Source of the DNA: Dryomyza anilis
Taxonomy: Eukaryota > Arthropoda > Insecta > Diptera > Dryomyzidae
Direction: 5' to 3'
Assembly: GCA_951804985.1 (NCBI GenBank)
Contig: OX638130.1
Span: 121,781,593 to 121,845,592, forward strand
DNA length: 64,000 nt
In this document: positions 1-11,951 of the stretch, in pieces
How positions within the stretch are numbered: position 1 is the stretch's first letter
Layout: each line of letters starts with the position of its first letter
The notes under the pieces: model-generated
What the model was told of the DNA's origin: nothing
The model's input: only the letters and a program-made list of their open reading frames with translations
Database searches by the model: none
Position numbers and translations under genes: made by a program

Positions 1-1195
1 GGATACACGTGTATTTTATTTTTTAGCGTACTTTTAGAATATATAGGACATTCTCATGAGTGCAGCCAAAAGTTGAACTTTGTCGTACGATGTAATAGCT
101 ATATTCATTTGTGTATTTGTAAGAAATATTTAAGAAAAAATATATTATAAATCGTTAAATATTTCAAAATGTATTTTAAACAAAAATTTATTCAATAAAT
201 TTTACAATAAAAATATAGTCAATAAAAGCACAATACTCATTTAAAAATAACAAAATAAACAATTATTTCAAATTGTTCCCAAAAATTGTAGTTATTAATC
301 ATTAAGCAGCAGACAATACTTGAACTATTCGACAAGAATTTTACGAAACTTTCAAAATACAAAGTCACAAACATTCCTTTAAATTATATCCTTCCACAAT
401 ATATATAAACTACATATAAAACTTAAGTAAATAAATAAATGTCAAATAGTTTTACGAAAAACGAAACTAAAGCATTGGCATAAATGAAAAACAAACTTGT
501 TCAAATATAAATTGAATGTAATTTGTTCTTTATAATGGGACAGTTTTGTTACCTACGACCCTGGCATAACTGTGTAAAGTGTAGATATTGTGCAGGAAGA
601 GGCAGCAACCAAACCGAAAAAAACATATTTTCATTGTCTTGAGCACAATGGTGAAGCCAGCACCTACGACATACATGCCATGGTATGTCTCAGCCAACGA
701 AGATAGTCGGAAGGAAACCTTGTCGAAAACACCAACTCCACCGCCAGCAACAAGGAGTGCTTTTTGTGTTTCAATTTACGCCAGCCAAACATACAGGATA
801 CACGCACACAATTGCAAATGTCCGGCAAACGGAAGTCAACAAGATACGTAACATATAAGCGGCACAGGAAGACGCCGACTACAATAATGTTGCGTATGTG
901 AAAATGCGGCAAATGTTGCAAGTGCTGTTGACTTTTTGGCTTCGTTTGGTTTGGTTTACACAAACAATTGGCGAAAAATACGCTTTTTATCTGGTTTTTA
1001 TTTGGGAGGTAAAAGCACTTGAAAGGAGCAGCATATGGCGCATATATTTTTGACACTTCCAATTAACTTCATTTTCTATGAGCCACACAAAGCAAATTGA
1101 AATTTTCTTTATGTGGTGATGTGTTTAGCAGAGATCTTAATGAAAATCTAATTTTAAATTTTATCGGAAATATTTGTATTTTTTAAATAACGAGG
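1..1195. other. AT-rich non-coding DNA with a small less AT-rich island
   Basis: No gene or recognisable element seen. Bases 1-560 are AT-rich without structure. About 560-1075 is less AT-rich and looks single-copy. It has open frames on both strands (132 codons on minus at 664-1062, 87 codons on plus at 588-851), but neither resembles a known protein family and they overlap antiparallel, so I treat them as chance frames. Confidence 0.6.
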
Positions 1196-1199
1196 TTTC

Positions 1200-2350
1200 T
1201 CCTAAGACCTAAAACATTTTCAAATTTTTGGCAGGATCAAAACTTTTTAGAAATATTTGTGGGTACCCCAGAATATAGTTTTGGTAGAGTTTATCGACAT
1301 ATTTCAAACACATATTTCAAACAGACGATATTTTTATCAAATGCTATCTGTTTTCTGCGATACTCAAAATATGCCGTGTATCTAGCATTCAAATTCCACA
1401 AAATAAATTTCCTAAATTTTTGCTAAATAATTTCCTAAATATTACATTTATCTGTATGTTTGCTGGAAATATGCCGTAAATATTCCTGAAAATTACAGAA
1501 ATTTAGTCTCAGAATCCCAGTTAATATTTTTGGTAGGGTCAAAGCAGTTTAAAAACATTTTTTTTACAGGTTTTAAACAGACAAAAGCGAAATTTGAATC
1601 AAAACCCAAAACATGTTAGGAATTTACCTTTCAATTTCCACAAAATTTTACAATCTTCTATATATTTCCCAAAATATTGAATTTATCTGCGAATTTTTTA
1701 ACCCGAAATATTTATGAAAACTTACAGAAATGTTGTCAAAGGCGGATATGGTATTGAAATCAGTCTATTTTCTGCTCGTTCCCAAAATCTGCCAGGAATC
1801 TGGCTCCAAAATTCCATAAAAATTGATAACTTGCCATACACTTCCCAAAAACATCCATTTATCTGTGTGTTTGCAGAAATATGCTGGATATATTCCTGAA
1901 AAATGCCACAAAAATGCCAAGAGATAGTTTAGAAACATATTTTCTAATGAATTCAGGCAATATTTGACGACATTTGTATCAAGAGCTGTCTGTTTTCTGC
2001 CTGTACTCAAAATATGTCGGGAATTTGGCTTTAAAATTCCACAAAATATAAACGAAATGCTGGAGATAAAATATCTGATATTTTTCTGGAATATTTTATT
2101 TGTTATATTTTCGGAATCCACCCCTAATAATTGGAAGATATTGAGAGCCGTATGGAGAAGCATATAGAGAAGGTTATAAAATATTGTCAAATTTTGAACG
2201 CAGATTCCGGGCATATTCTGGATATGGGAAAAAACGGCAACATTATATACAAACTCCGTTTCTTTCTGCTTGATATAAGCGCGAAATATTCCGGAAGAAG
2301 CCAGAAATTAAAAAAAATATATATTGTCCATTTGTCTGCTATATTTTCTT
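1200..2350. repeat. R1 dispersed repeat, several decayed tandem copies, last part inverted
   Basis: The same run of motifs recurs with heavy divergence: 'TGGTAGGGTCAAAG', 'CATATTTCAAACAGAC', 'CTGTCTGTTTTCTGCC', 'CCAAAATATGTCGGGAATC', 'AAAATTCCACAAAAT', 'CATTTATCTGTGTGTTTGC', 'GAAATATGCCGGAAATATTCC'. Copies begin near 1230, 1530, 1740 and 1920, each roughly 200-300 bp. At about 2190-2300 the motifs read as the reverse complement. No open frame is preserved between copies, so this looks like an old non-coding repeat. Related pieces lie at 3850-4730, 5055-5890, 10015-10170 and 49862-50020. Confidence 0.65.
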
Positions 2351-3125
2351 AAATATTCTCACTGTGCGTCACCTGACTTGGTGTTAAATATAAGCTGTAT
2401 CTTTATCTGCACAAGCACACACAGACATACATACAATAAGCTTTCTGTTCCAACGAGCTTTTGCTACAAAGCTTATTTCAATTCATTTGAACGCTCTGCT
2501 TTGCTGTCATTGCGTTTCAATTCAGTTCCAGTTGCAGTGGCTGAAATCCTTCAAAACTTAATCCAAGCAATTTTGCTTTCGTCGGTTTTTGAATGAAATT
2601 GGGGTTGAGGAGCTGCTTCCCAAGGAATTGAAATATAAGTCAGATGAACCAACAAACAAAAAAAAGAAGATGTTCTCGAAGAAAAGACACGCGCGCACAA
2701 AAGACCAATTTGAACATTTTGTGATTCATTCATTCAGTCAGTCAGGCAGTCGTTTATTCAATGAGTCTTTTGGTTGCAATCATAAGAAGTTATGAGATCA
2801 AAACGAGCAACAGTAATAATAAGAAATAATAATAACAAAATGCGGTCTCCTTTTTTTTTATTTTATCAATGGATTTTGGCTGCCATTGTGCGCAGATTAA
2901 ATAATATGCTGCATAATAAAATTTTGCAAATATAAAAAAAGAGTTGGTATTTTAAAGTATGTAGCTGCTATATAAGGTAAAGAAAAATAAATTGGAGAAT
3001 TTATTGACTTTTATTCTAAAAATCTCAAACAGGAATTTAAATTGAAACTTGATTAATAAAAAAACAACAATTTAACCCGATAAGATAATTTTGAACCGGT
3101 ATAACTAAACCGTTTCGTTACAAAA
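2351..3125. other. non-coding DNA, no feature seen
   Basis: Apparently single-copy DNA. 2400-2800 is less AT-rich and carries short GTCA/TTCA runs near 2735. The rest is AT-rich. The small frames here have no recognisable content. Confidence 0.5.
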
Positions 3126-3849
3126 TTTAAAACAGGAAGAATAACCGAAACCAAGACGAGGGAGTACACCGAATTCGAAACAGTTATTCCTTTGGATTTC
3201 AGTCTTTGAAATAAAAATACATAACAAACGAGACATTTTTTATTTAATACGAGATTATTCTACGATATTCATTATCCAGGTAAAATTTTTGTTCTTATAT
3301 TTAAAATGTGAAAATAAAGCAAAATTAATAAAGAAACCGGAATCGAAGCCGATTCGTAATTTGGAAATAGAACACAGAAGTGGTGACGTTATAAAACATA
3401 GAACCGATACCGAACCGAGGAAGAAAATGGAAATCGAAACCGTTATTCGTTGAATTTCAATCTTTCCAAGTCTGGCATGTCTCGGAGATCTCCGATGCCT
3501 CGAAGCTTTCTTGAATAACTTCGATAAAAAAAGTTCGCTCACTATGCTTTATCGATTCTATTTTTTTTTAATTTCTTGTACCTTTAATTTCTTTGACAAA
3601 ATACGATATTTGAATATTTATCTCATCGAAATAGCAATATTTTTCAAAGCAATCTCGAACTTACATTTTTTTTTTGTTCAATATCATTTCCATTTCAAAA
3701 AATGTCTCGTACCGAGAAAACTACAACAGAACGCATCGATTTTTACCCACCATGTATGTCCAATATCGCTACGAGAAAGTGTCCGATACCGTGATATTCC
3801 CTTTCTTCTCGCATTGATCTCGTAACGATATCGAAACGAACGGCATACT
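3126..3849. repeat. degenerate CCGAAAC / CGATA-rich stretch with a direct repeat
   Basis: Bases 3130-3470 are rich in 'ACCGAAACC'-like words. The segment at about 3176-3211 (CGAAACAGTTATTCCTTTGG, then ATTTCAGTCTTT) recurs diverged at about 3437-3471 (CGAAACCGTTATTCGTTG, then ATTTCAATCTTT), an offset near 261 bp. 3600-3840 has several CGATA/TATCG words. Function unknown; probably a decayed repeat. Confidence 0.4.
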
Positions 3850-4730
3850 TACTTGTTTTCATTATACATCTTGAGACACCATTTTTGGCATTTTTCTGGA
3901 TTATTTGGGGCATATTTCCGACAAACGAACAGATAAATAGAATATCTTGGGAAGTGTATAGCAGTTGTAAAAATTTTGTGGAATTTTAATGGCATATTCA
4001 CGACGTATTTTGGGAACTGACAGAAAACAGACAGTTTTTGATACAAACTCCGCCTTTGTCTGTTTGAAAGATGTCGACAAAATGTTTCTAAACAGCCTCG
4101 ATCGTGTCAAAAATTTTGTTTGTGGTTATGTTAAAAATATTAGTGAAATAATCAAGATATACCGGTTTATATATCAGGCATATTTTAGGAATATATCTGG
4201 CATATTTCCGGTAAACAAAAAAATTAATGGAAAATTTTAGTAACCCCCACAGACAAAATTATTGGCAGGGCCGAGGCTGTTCAGAAACATTTTCTCGTCA
4301 TATTTCAAACAGTCAAATGCCGAGTTTGTATCAAAAGCTGTCTGCTTTCTACCCATTTCCAAAATATGGCATGAATCTGCCATTAAAATCTCATTAAATT
4401 TTACAACCTGCTATACACTTTCCAAGATATTCCATTTAGCCGTGTTCAAAAAATGCCCGAAATATTTCTAAAAAATGCCAGAAATTTTGTCTCGATACAT
4501 AATTTTTGGTATGCTCAAGTCAGTGATAACACGCATTGTACAATGTTTCATTTATCTATGTGTTTGCCAGAAATATGTCAGAAATATTTCTAAATTCAGG
4601 AATTTTTAAATATTGTGGAATTTAAAATGCAGATTCCCGCCATATTTTTCAGACAGGCAGAAAAGATTTGATACAAACTCTGTATTTATCTGCTTAAAAT
4701 CATTAGAAAAAATGTATCTAAACTGCATTG
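3850..4730. repeat. R1 repeat in head-to-head (foldback) arrangement
   Basis: About 3870-4130 reads as the reverse complement of R1 (GGAATTTTAATGGCATATTC, then GACAGAAAACAGACAG, then CTCCGCCTTTGTCTGTTTGA). About 4258-4510 reads forward (TTGGCAGGGCCGAGGCTGTT, then CATATTTCAAACAGTC, then AGCTGTCTGCTTTCTACCC). The two halves could pair. A further inverse copy at about 4600-4730 is interrupted by the SINE that starts at 4731. Confidence 0.6.
4718..4730. repeat. target-site duplication, left copy (SINE 4731-5041)
   Basis: CTAAACTGCATTG occurs here and again at 5042-5054, exactly flanking the SINE. Thirteen identical bases are typical of LINE-mediated (target-primed) insertion. Confidence 0.85.
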
Positions 4731-5041
4731 TATAATAATAATAGTTTGGCGCTACAGTTCTGTATAGAACTTCGGCCGAGCTCTCTCACCATTTGAGCTG
4801 TGCGTGTTTTATTTGTACTCAAATTGGTGGGACCTACAGTTTTTTTGCCGAATCCGAACGGCGGGTGAGAGCTTTTCATAAGCAATGTTTTACTCTCGTA
4901 GGTTTGCCATTTACTGCCGAGAGGTAGCGTCGCACAGAAAAATGTTTTCTATGAAAAAGATGTTGGCAGTCGATGGGGATCCAACCGCGGACTTTTCAGT
5001 TTGTAGTTGAACGCACAAACAAGACGAGCTACCGACGCTAC
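4731..5041 (-). mobile_element. tRNA-derived SINE, full-length copy, minus strand
   Basis: Read on the minus strand it starts with a degenerate tRNA-like part (GGTAGCTCGTCTTG as a decayed A box, GCGGTTGGATCCCC as the B box). It continues with a SINE body shared with the copies at 7152-7460, 12845-13146 and 54797-54923, and ends in an ATT/TATTA-rich tail facing 4731. It is flanked by the 13-bp duplication CTAAACTGCATTG. Body landmarks are 'CTCTCACC' near the tRNA-unrelated middle and 'GAGCTCGGCC' near the 3' end. Its length is about 311 bp. It encodes no protein and would depend on an unidentified LINE for movement. Confidence 0.85.
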
Positions 5042-5054
5042 CTAAACTGCATTG
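5042..5054. repeat. target-site duplication, right copy (SINE 4731-5041)
   Basis: Second copy of CTAAACTGCATTG; see the left copy at 4718-4730. Confidence 0.85.
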
Positions 5055-5890
5055 CGAGAGCCTTAAATTCTCCAAAAATAAAGCAATACAGTATTCCAAA
5101 AAACATTCTGAATCAATTCTGTAATTATTAAAATATATGTAGAGCCCTAGACCAAGACAGTTTACAAACATTGATCTGAAATATTTGTTTTATTAGAAAA
5201 ATGCCTAGTTTATGTAAATCTATCTATTTTCTGTCCATCAAAAAAAAAAAAAAAAAAGTCGAAAATTTGAACTTCTCATGACACAAAAATTTAAAACGTC
5301 CTGAAGCCGCAATTTCATTCATTTTTATGGATTACTTCGAACATATTGCCGTCAAATTTTAAGAGAAAAGCAAAATTTGCTATAATCTGCCTATTTTCTG
5401 TCTATTCCCAAAAAAAAAATCGAGATTCTCCAATTCCAATGATACAATGATTTAAAACATTCGGAGGCCTACATTTTTGGCATTTTTGTGGACTATTTCA
5501 GAAATAACCCCGATAAAAATATAAATAAAAGGAAGTATGTGAAAAAAATATACTACGCGAGAGAAATTTTTCAGGAATATTTCCGATATATTTTCGGTCA
5601 ACACACGCATAAATGGATGTTTGTGTGAAGCATATGTCAGATATGAAATTTTAGCGGTGGGTTACCGATAGTGTTGGAAACGGCAAAAAAACAGACAAAT
5701 TTAAAAACAAATTCGGGTTTTTGTCAGTTTGAAAAATGTAAAAAAAATCAAAACTGATTTGGCGCTGCCAAAAATTTTTGTCAGAGGCAGATAAACTAAT
5801 TTTGTGGAAATTTAAACACATTTTACTGACATAGTTTAAGAATGTGAGGAAAATAGACATATTTTGATAAAATTTCGCCTTATTTATTTT
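5055..5890. repeat. R1-related decayed repeat, partly tandem
   Basis: Two diverged tandem copies start near 5222 and 5389 (CTATTTTCTGTCCATC and CTATTTTCTGTCTATTCCC, each followed by an A-run), a period near 167 bp. About 5640-5880 carries the same words in reverse (AACGGCAAAAAAACAGAC, then GGTTTTTGTCAGTTTGA). An A-run of about 18 lies near 5240. Confidence 0.5.
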
Positions 5891-7151
5891 GTTTTGCTTT
5901 ACATATACCTTTAAATATATATTTTTTTAAATTTACTTCCAGAAAAAAGTTCCCCTAGGATACTACATTAAGTAATACCTTTTTTCGCGTAATTTTTCCT
6001 GTAGTTTTAAATCAATGATAAAAATTTTAAAATGCATTAGCTTAGCTTCTTCCTTATACAACTTCATTGAATATGGCACAGCCGCTTTGCAAATTATCAC
6101 CAAAAAATAGAAAAAAAAACACTGCCATTTATTGTTTCCAAATTGGCTCTTAGCGCCGGCTCTACCGTTTTCATTTGCATCATCCAACTACATTTATGAA
6201 ATCTAATCCTGACACGAACATTTTTGTTCCGTACCCTTTACCTATTTCAACCAGCACCAACCAACCTATTCGACATTCATTGATGCGTTCATTTGGAAAA
6301 TGTATGTGTATTCTGTGTCAACACTTCACTCACATAGAACAGCATCCCCATCCCATTCTACCCTACTCTGGACTACTCTTCTTTTACTGTACTCTATTCG
6401 CACCAAAAACCTATAGAGTGCAAAAACACACAGACGAAACAAAAAACAAGAAACCTCTGCCCATAGCACCCAAATCGATTATTACCTGATCTGTTTGGTT
6501 TGATGCGTTGACCGGTTCGCATCGTCGCAAGGTAAGCAAGTCACTACTACCATGGGCAATACCTCGCTCACCACAACCTCTCCCAGTACCCCAGAGCACA
6601 CACAAATAAACATTATCATGGTGTAGCCCAACAACATGATTTTGTTGGCACAAGCACAACGGTAACGATAACTTGCCCGAACGACGATGACGACGATGGC
6701 ACCACTAGTTACCAATGGCTCATTCATCAGGTTTAGATATGTTTCCATCACTGAAACATTGGCACTCTGACGATGCAGAGTAGTTAGATAAATATAAATG
6801 GTGCTTGGAGTGTCGTTGGGGGGAACAGGTGACAGAGACACATTTTATTGAACGCATATTGAATTATGCAACAATTCACAAAATATTGTTACATTAAATT
6901 TGAAATGGAAATATTTAATTTTCTGGAATACAGATTACAAATAATTTTTGGAAATAGCTTTTTGAATACTCAGAGCACTTAAATTCCAAAGCTCAAGTGT
7001 AAGCGAAGTATCTTTCTTGAGTAACTAAATTTTTTATGTTTTTATTATTAAAGATAATTTTTAAAGCTATAATAAGTTAAATACTACGAGGGCTTAATAA
7101 AATTTTGTGATTATAATTCTTTCGAGATAAGTTACTGACTCCACTATTCAT
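5891..7151. other. non-coding DNA with a less AT-rich island at about 6180-6850
   Basis: AT-rich on both sides. The island 6180-6850 looks single-copy. A 119-codon minus-strand frame (6482-6841) and a 104-codon plus-strand frame (6175-6489) lie in it, but neither resembles a known family. No promoter, splice or RNA structure could be assigned. Confidence 0.5.
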
Positions 7152-7460
7152 AATTATAATAATAGTTTGACGCTACAGTCCTATAAGAACATAGGCCGAG
7201 CTCTCTCAGCATTTTGAGCTGTGCGTGTTATATTTTTACTCAAAGTGGTGGGACCTACAGTTTTTTTGTCGAACCCGAACGACGGGTGAGAGCTTTTCAT
7301 AGGCAATGTTTTACTCTCGTAGGTTTGCTCGTTACAGCCGAGTTGTAACGCGGTATAGAAAAATGTTTCTATAAAAAGATGTTGTTAGCCCCAGTTCAGA
7401 CTTGAACCTGGGACCTTTCGTCTCGCAGTTCAACGCACTAACCTTGAGCTACCGAAGCTA
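7152..7460 (-). mobile_element. tRNA-derived SINE copy, minus strand
   Basis: On the minus strand the tRNA-like head reads GGTAGCTCAAGGTTAGTGCG (A-box region), then CCCAGGTTCAAGTCTGAACT (B-box region). The shared SINE body follows, ending in an ATTATTATAATTA tail at the left. It aligns over its whole length with 12845-13146. I could not find a clear target-site duplication. The tRNA-like head is better kept than in the 4731 copy. Confidence 0.8.
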
Positions 7461-7952
7461 GCTCACTGTTATTGTTACTTAAAAATATATAAAAAAAGGA
7501 GATATTATCGTTCCGAAGTCATAATATCGTATATATTAAATAATTCCTATGGGTAAACAACATTAAAAATACGAAGCAACGATATGTTTTTAAAACTTAA
7601 TGGGATTTGCCCCAATGTATTTTTAACTAATTCGGAATAATGTAAAAAAAATTAAGTTGTGCCAAATAAACCTTAGACGAGTGGATTTTGTGGTGTTTCC
7701 ATTTCTTATGATACTGAATGTTTCATTTTGATATAGTAAAATATGAATATTCTGTTTAACATTTTAAAACTCAAATATTTCTTTTTCTAATATTCTGTCA
7801 AATGAACTTTTATTTCAATAGTTCCAATATTGTTAGAATTCATATATCGAATTTAGACATTTGCTTCCGAATGTATTTGGGTTTATATCAAAATATTAGC
7901 TAAAGTTTTACAAAATTTTGTTTGCTAAAATCTCGAGAGATAATGCCAGACA
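7461..7952. other. AT-rich non-coding DNA, no feature seen
   Basis: No repeat family or open frame of note. Confidence 0.5.
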
Positions 7953-8027
7953 TACGAGAGTAAAATATTACCTAAAAAAAGCACTCCCCGCAGTTCGGAT
8001 TCGGCATTAAATCAGTAGGTCCCACCA
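7953..8027 (+). mobile_element. SINE fragment (middle part)
   Basis: Matches the middle of the SINE body: ACGAGAGTAAAATATTACCT, then CAGTTCGGATTCGGCATTAA, then GTAGGTCCCACCA. Both the tRNA-like head and the 3' tail are missing. Confidence 0.7.
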
Positions 8028-8295
8028 GGGTGCGAAGATGGTTCTTTTTTTCTCATCGCACAATTTGTATCCATCATTTAAGATGAAAATTTTTGCTCAC
8101 TACTGATAAATATATTTTTCATCATTGATGAAAATAAATATATTGCTCAATGATCGAAATAATTCTCATCGTCATTTTATGATGACAATAAATTTGATCA
8201 TCAATTTTTCACATCTTCGAATAATGAGAAAAAACAGAACGTCGTGAATTTGTGGATGAATAAAAATGATGATAAAATATGAAGAAATGATGAGA
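8028..8295. repeat. GATGAGAAA-rich tandem repeat, left part
   Basis: Rich in ATGATGAGAAAA words. One unit (CACATCTTCGAATAATGAG near 8208) matches the units at 9138 and 9310. This block and 9041-9500 appear to be one tandem region split by repeat P. Confidence 0.55.
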
Positions 8296-9040
8296 AACGA
8301 GTTGGAAAAGTTAGGTCACATGGGTAAATTCGGTCACATGGGGCGGATTTTTATAGTCGGTCGGGCCCGACTATGGAATACCCTACACCTTTGGTGGGGA
8401 TATTAATGTGGGATATTTAATTGCATACTTTAATTTTAATGTTTTTAATTATGCTGAACCTCCCCACCCTCAGAATATTTATTCACATATCAGAAATTTA
8501 CGTCTTATATCCCCATAAATTCAAAATTTTGAAAGGCTAATATTTCATAGATTTGATTTTAATAATTTACGAATCAAATTTCCACTATGAAAACCCGGGA
8601 AATAATGAAAAAAAAAGTGGGCGGATCACGCCCATTTTTGGACCACATATATATAGGTGAATTCCAACAATACCTTTTAAATTTCATAACTGCACCTTGA
8701 ATACTTTTCGAGTTATTAGTTCCGAAAGAGTTATATAAAAGTGACTTGTATGGGAGGTGGGCGTGTCCGTTGACCGATCATTTTCAAAATCAGTTCCTAC
8801 TTTTGGCTAAAATATATTCAGACGAAATTTCATCGCATTCTGATCAGTATTTCTCAAGTTTTTCTGTATTCGGACAGCAAGACAGCAAGACGGACAAACA
8901 GACGAACATGGCTAAACGGACTCGGGTAGTGATGCTAATCAAGAATATATATACTTTTCCATACCGGACACGCCTCCTAAGGGGCGTTACAATATATGCA
9001 CAAAGTTAATATACCCTGTACCTCATATGTGTAGGGTATA
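8296..9040 (+). mobile_element. dispersed repeat P, copy 1
   Basis: A roughly 745-bp segment homologous along its length to the reverse complement of 17836-18635. It starts with AACGAGTTGG, then GGTCACATGGG. It holds GGGCCCGACTATGGA followed by ATACCCTACACC near 8375 and ends at GTGTAGGGTATA, so the inner part has short inverted ends. The interior includes GGGAGGTGGGCGTGTCCG, GACGGACAAACAGACGAAC and ATGGCTAAACGGACTCGGG, a pattern I associate with widespread brachyceran fly repeats whose family I cannot name with confidence. No long open frame. Compared with copy 2 it lacks about 60 bp after ATTTTG near 8530. Confidence 0.75.
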
Positions 9041-9500
9041 AAAAGATGGGAAAGATGAGAAAAATGATAGGAAAATAATAAAAAAAATGATGAGAAAAAT
9101 GAGGACACATGACCGATTGGACACACATGACTGATTATCACATCTTCGAGTGATGAGAAAAAAACATAACGACGCGAATTTTCATCATTTGAAGATGGTG
9201 AGAAAAGATGAAAACATTATGAAAAAAAAGATGGAAAAAGATAAGAAAAATGATAGAATAAGATGATAAAAATGAAATTATGAAAAAAATGAGGACACAT
9301 GATCGATTATCACATCTTCGAGTGATGAAAAATGTCGCAAATCTGCATCATTTGAAGATGAAAATAAATGATTATAAAAGATGCAAAAAATGATGAGAAA
9401 AAAGATGGGAAAAGATAGAAAAATGATAGGAAAAGATGAGAAAAATGTTAACAAAAATGATGAGAAAAATGAGGACAGATGACCTATTGAACACTTCCGA
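9041..9500. repeat. GATGAGAAA-rich tandem repeat, about 180-bp period
   Basis: GAGGACACATGACCGATTGG (near 9102), GAGGACACATGATCGATTAT (near 9290) and GAGGACAGATGACCTATTGA (near 9471) mark successive units about 180 bp apart. CACATCTTCGAGTGATGA recurs near 9138 and 9310. The units are filled with GATGAGAAAAATG-type purine-rich words. Confidence 0.65.
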
Positions 9501-9564
9501 TTGCTACTGAATGCTGGATGATAAACAAAGGTTTAGCCAAGTCCGTTGGGGGATGAGGTGCTCC

Positions 9565-9780
9565 ATGGTACAATGGGCAACAAAATTTTCTGAAAGTGAA
9601 AAGAATGACCGACAAATTTATATTGCGGAACTCGATAAAGTGTATTACGAGATTTCTATTGAGCCCCAAAAGCAATGGTACAATGGACAACAAAATTTTC
9701 GGAAAGTGAAAAGAATGACCGACAAATTTATATCGGAAATCAATAAAGTGTATCACGAGATTTCTATTGAGCCCCAACAA
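9565..9780. repeat. tandem duplication, period about 110 bp
   Basis: ATGGTACAATGGGCAACAAA at 9565 recurs as ATGGTACAATGGACAACAAA at 9675. Both units run through AAGAATGACCGACAAATTTA to TTTCTATTGAGCCCCAA. Unit 2 is about 2 bp shorter around TATATCGGAAAT. A 134-codon plus-strand frame (9511-9915) crosses both units, but the period and the indel are not multiples of three and the units are read in different frames, so a coding origin is unlikely. Confidence 0.7.
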
Positions 9781-10479
9781 CGAGTCAAAACCCGTTATTG
9801 CTTTAATTCTGATATACGTATACCATATTTTTATTACGTTTCGATTTTGAAATTGAAACTATTTTCAGCGGAAGTCATTTTGATTGTCGAATATGGTTAT
9901 GGTTTCAATCACTGATTTATATATTCCAATAAGGAAAATATTTGCATCATATAATAGAAGATCCTACACAAGACAAAAGATTTTACAGAGTCAAGTCATA
10001 TTATAAACATTATTTTCAAAGATTTCAAGAAAATGGCGAAGTTTGCATCAAAAGCTGCCTATTCATCATGTCTTCAAAATTGCACATTATTTAAATTATT
10101 TTCCCCAAACATCCATTAGTCCTTATTTTCGTCGAATAAAAAATGCCAGAAATTTAACTTCGAATGGCATTTTAAATTTTGAATTGTATTAACTTTGTTT
10201 TTATAATGAATTGATTTTTTCTGATTCAAAATTTGAATATTTCAATACAAATAAAATATACATATTTCCAACGAATACAATTTATTCAAATTCTGTGAAA
10301 CGAATTTAAATCGATTTTGCTGATCACCAATTTGAATTTTAATTGAACGTATGTGGTTTTTTGAACATGTCCAATATCAAAATTTTTTTAATACCATACT
10401 CAGAAATTTGAATAAAAGTTTTTATTTTTGTTAAAAAAAAAATAAGTATTCCACTGTAAACCGCCAAAAAACCGAGCTC
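9781..10479. other. AT-rich DNA with an R1 remnant at about 10015-10170
   Basis: Words of R1 are visible at about 10015-10170: GCGAAGTTTGCATCAAAAGC, CAAACATCCATTAG, AAAAATGCCAGAAATTT. The rest is AT-rich without further structure. Confidence 0.45.
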
Positions 10480-11420
10480 AATTTCATAATTTACACATTT
10501 GCGCCAATAACAAAAACACAAACGATCCAAGGGACAGACAAATGGAGGCACCAACCAACCGACCGACAAAAAGTATTAACAAAATTTGTGTGCGCAACAT
10601 AGGTACAACATACAGCAGACACGGTTCACTTGACACTTGCCGTAAATATCCTTGCTGCATATTCCAACTTTTAACAGCCAACCAAGCAGACGATTTGAAT
10701 TTTTAACGAGGCTTTTACACCTCAGATTGTTTTTGTGCGTCTGACTGTCACACTACCGTACCACCCATGGCACAGTGTCACTCGTTCGGTGTCCATTTTG
10801 CAGCCAAAAACCGCGTCACAATCCCTACGTGTGTCGCACAATTGTTTAAAGCATTTTTGGTTTTTATTATTTTTTGCTGCAACTGTTGCTACGTGTTTTT
10901 TTTTCGCTGCCGTTTCATTGCAGAGACACCAAGTAGCAACACTCGTTGTATCAACAACAACAGAGTCAACAATAACATTTTGCTGTGATTTCAGCGCGTC
11001 TCACGTTATGCATCCCGGACACCAAGCAATGCAAATAAAAACCAGCACGTTTTCCACAGCAGACCTCGACAAACCAACAACCGTTCCACCCTACGCTAGC
11101 CAATCCAGTTCTGTCCAACCCAAACCCATCTACATCGTATAATGAAACCCCTTTTGATGTTGATTAAAGTGGAGCCATGTGTGTTCGATGGCTGTTTCCG
11201 TGCTTAAATGGCATTTTTATTGTAATAGCTGCAAAAACCTAACAGACGAACATTCAGACAGACAGACAGACATACTACATAGTTACAACTCCACAACAAA
11301 TTTCAACCGGATTAAATTCGGAAGAGGATTAACATGCCTCAATCGGGTTACGTTGCGTGCGGCAATTTAGCCGCAAGACATTTAAAAGTAGTTTTGATAG
11401 TTTAGCCTACAACTAACTAA
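10480..11420. other. less AT-rich, apparently single-copy island
   Basis: Higher GC than its surroundings, with CAACAACAACAG and (GACA)n-type short runs (near 10952 and 11258). A 135-codon plus-strand frame (10735-11142) is rich in Ser, Thr and Phe and has no recognisable domain. It could be intronic, intergenic or regulatory DNA. Confidence 0.45.
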
Positions 11421-11951
11421 AACGAACGAACGACTCTCGGCAAAACTTTTTGATGCAGCAATATTCCACATAATTATAAAGTTTCGTCAGTTAATTAAAA
11501 TTACATTTTTGTGTTAATATGAGTGCCATGTTCTAGCAATATTAGCTCTTAATTTTGAAGAAACTTTTTTTTTCCACGTAATATGTAAGAGGCTGTCATT
11601 TATGGTGTGTTTTTGAGATTTTAGTGATGTTCATTTTAGGCTATTTCGTGGTACTAAATATAGGTAATCTTTTAAAATTGTTTTACGAAGTATTGATCGA
11701 ATCGATCAAAGTTTCCCCACAAAATTTAGATTATTTCGAAGTTAAGTTAGATTTGACTTAAAAGTATCTGAAATGAGTTCAAATAAAATTCATGAAAAGT
11801 TATTTTAGTTCATTCAAACTAAAACTGCTACCAGAATTGTTACATCGATAAACAAATGTCAATGATTTATAATAATTTAATATAATAAAAAAAAAAAATA
11901 TAATATATAAAATAAAAAAAAAATGATTTGAATGCATTGTACTGTAGCTCC
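11421..11951. other. AT-rich non-coding DNA, no feature seen
   Basis: Contains a palindromic GATCGAATCGATC at about 11696 and A-runs near 11890, nothing else of note. Confidence 0.5.

Noticed and set aside
9511..9915. Repeat-containing small protein of 134 codons
   Set aside because: The two 110-bp units are read in different frames and differ by a 2-bp indel, so coding selection is unlikely.
10735..11142. 135-codon plus-strand open frame
   Set aside because: No domain, signal or family resemblance; overlapped by another frame; composition follows the local Thr/Ser- and Phe-coding word bias. Not supported as a gene.
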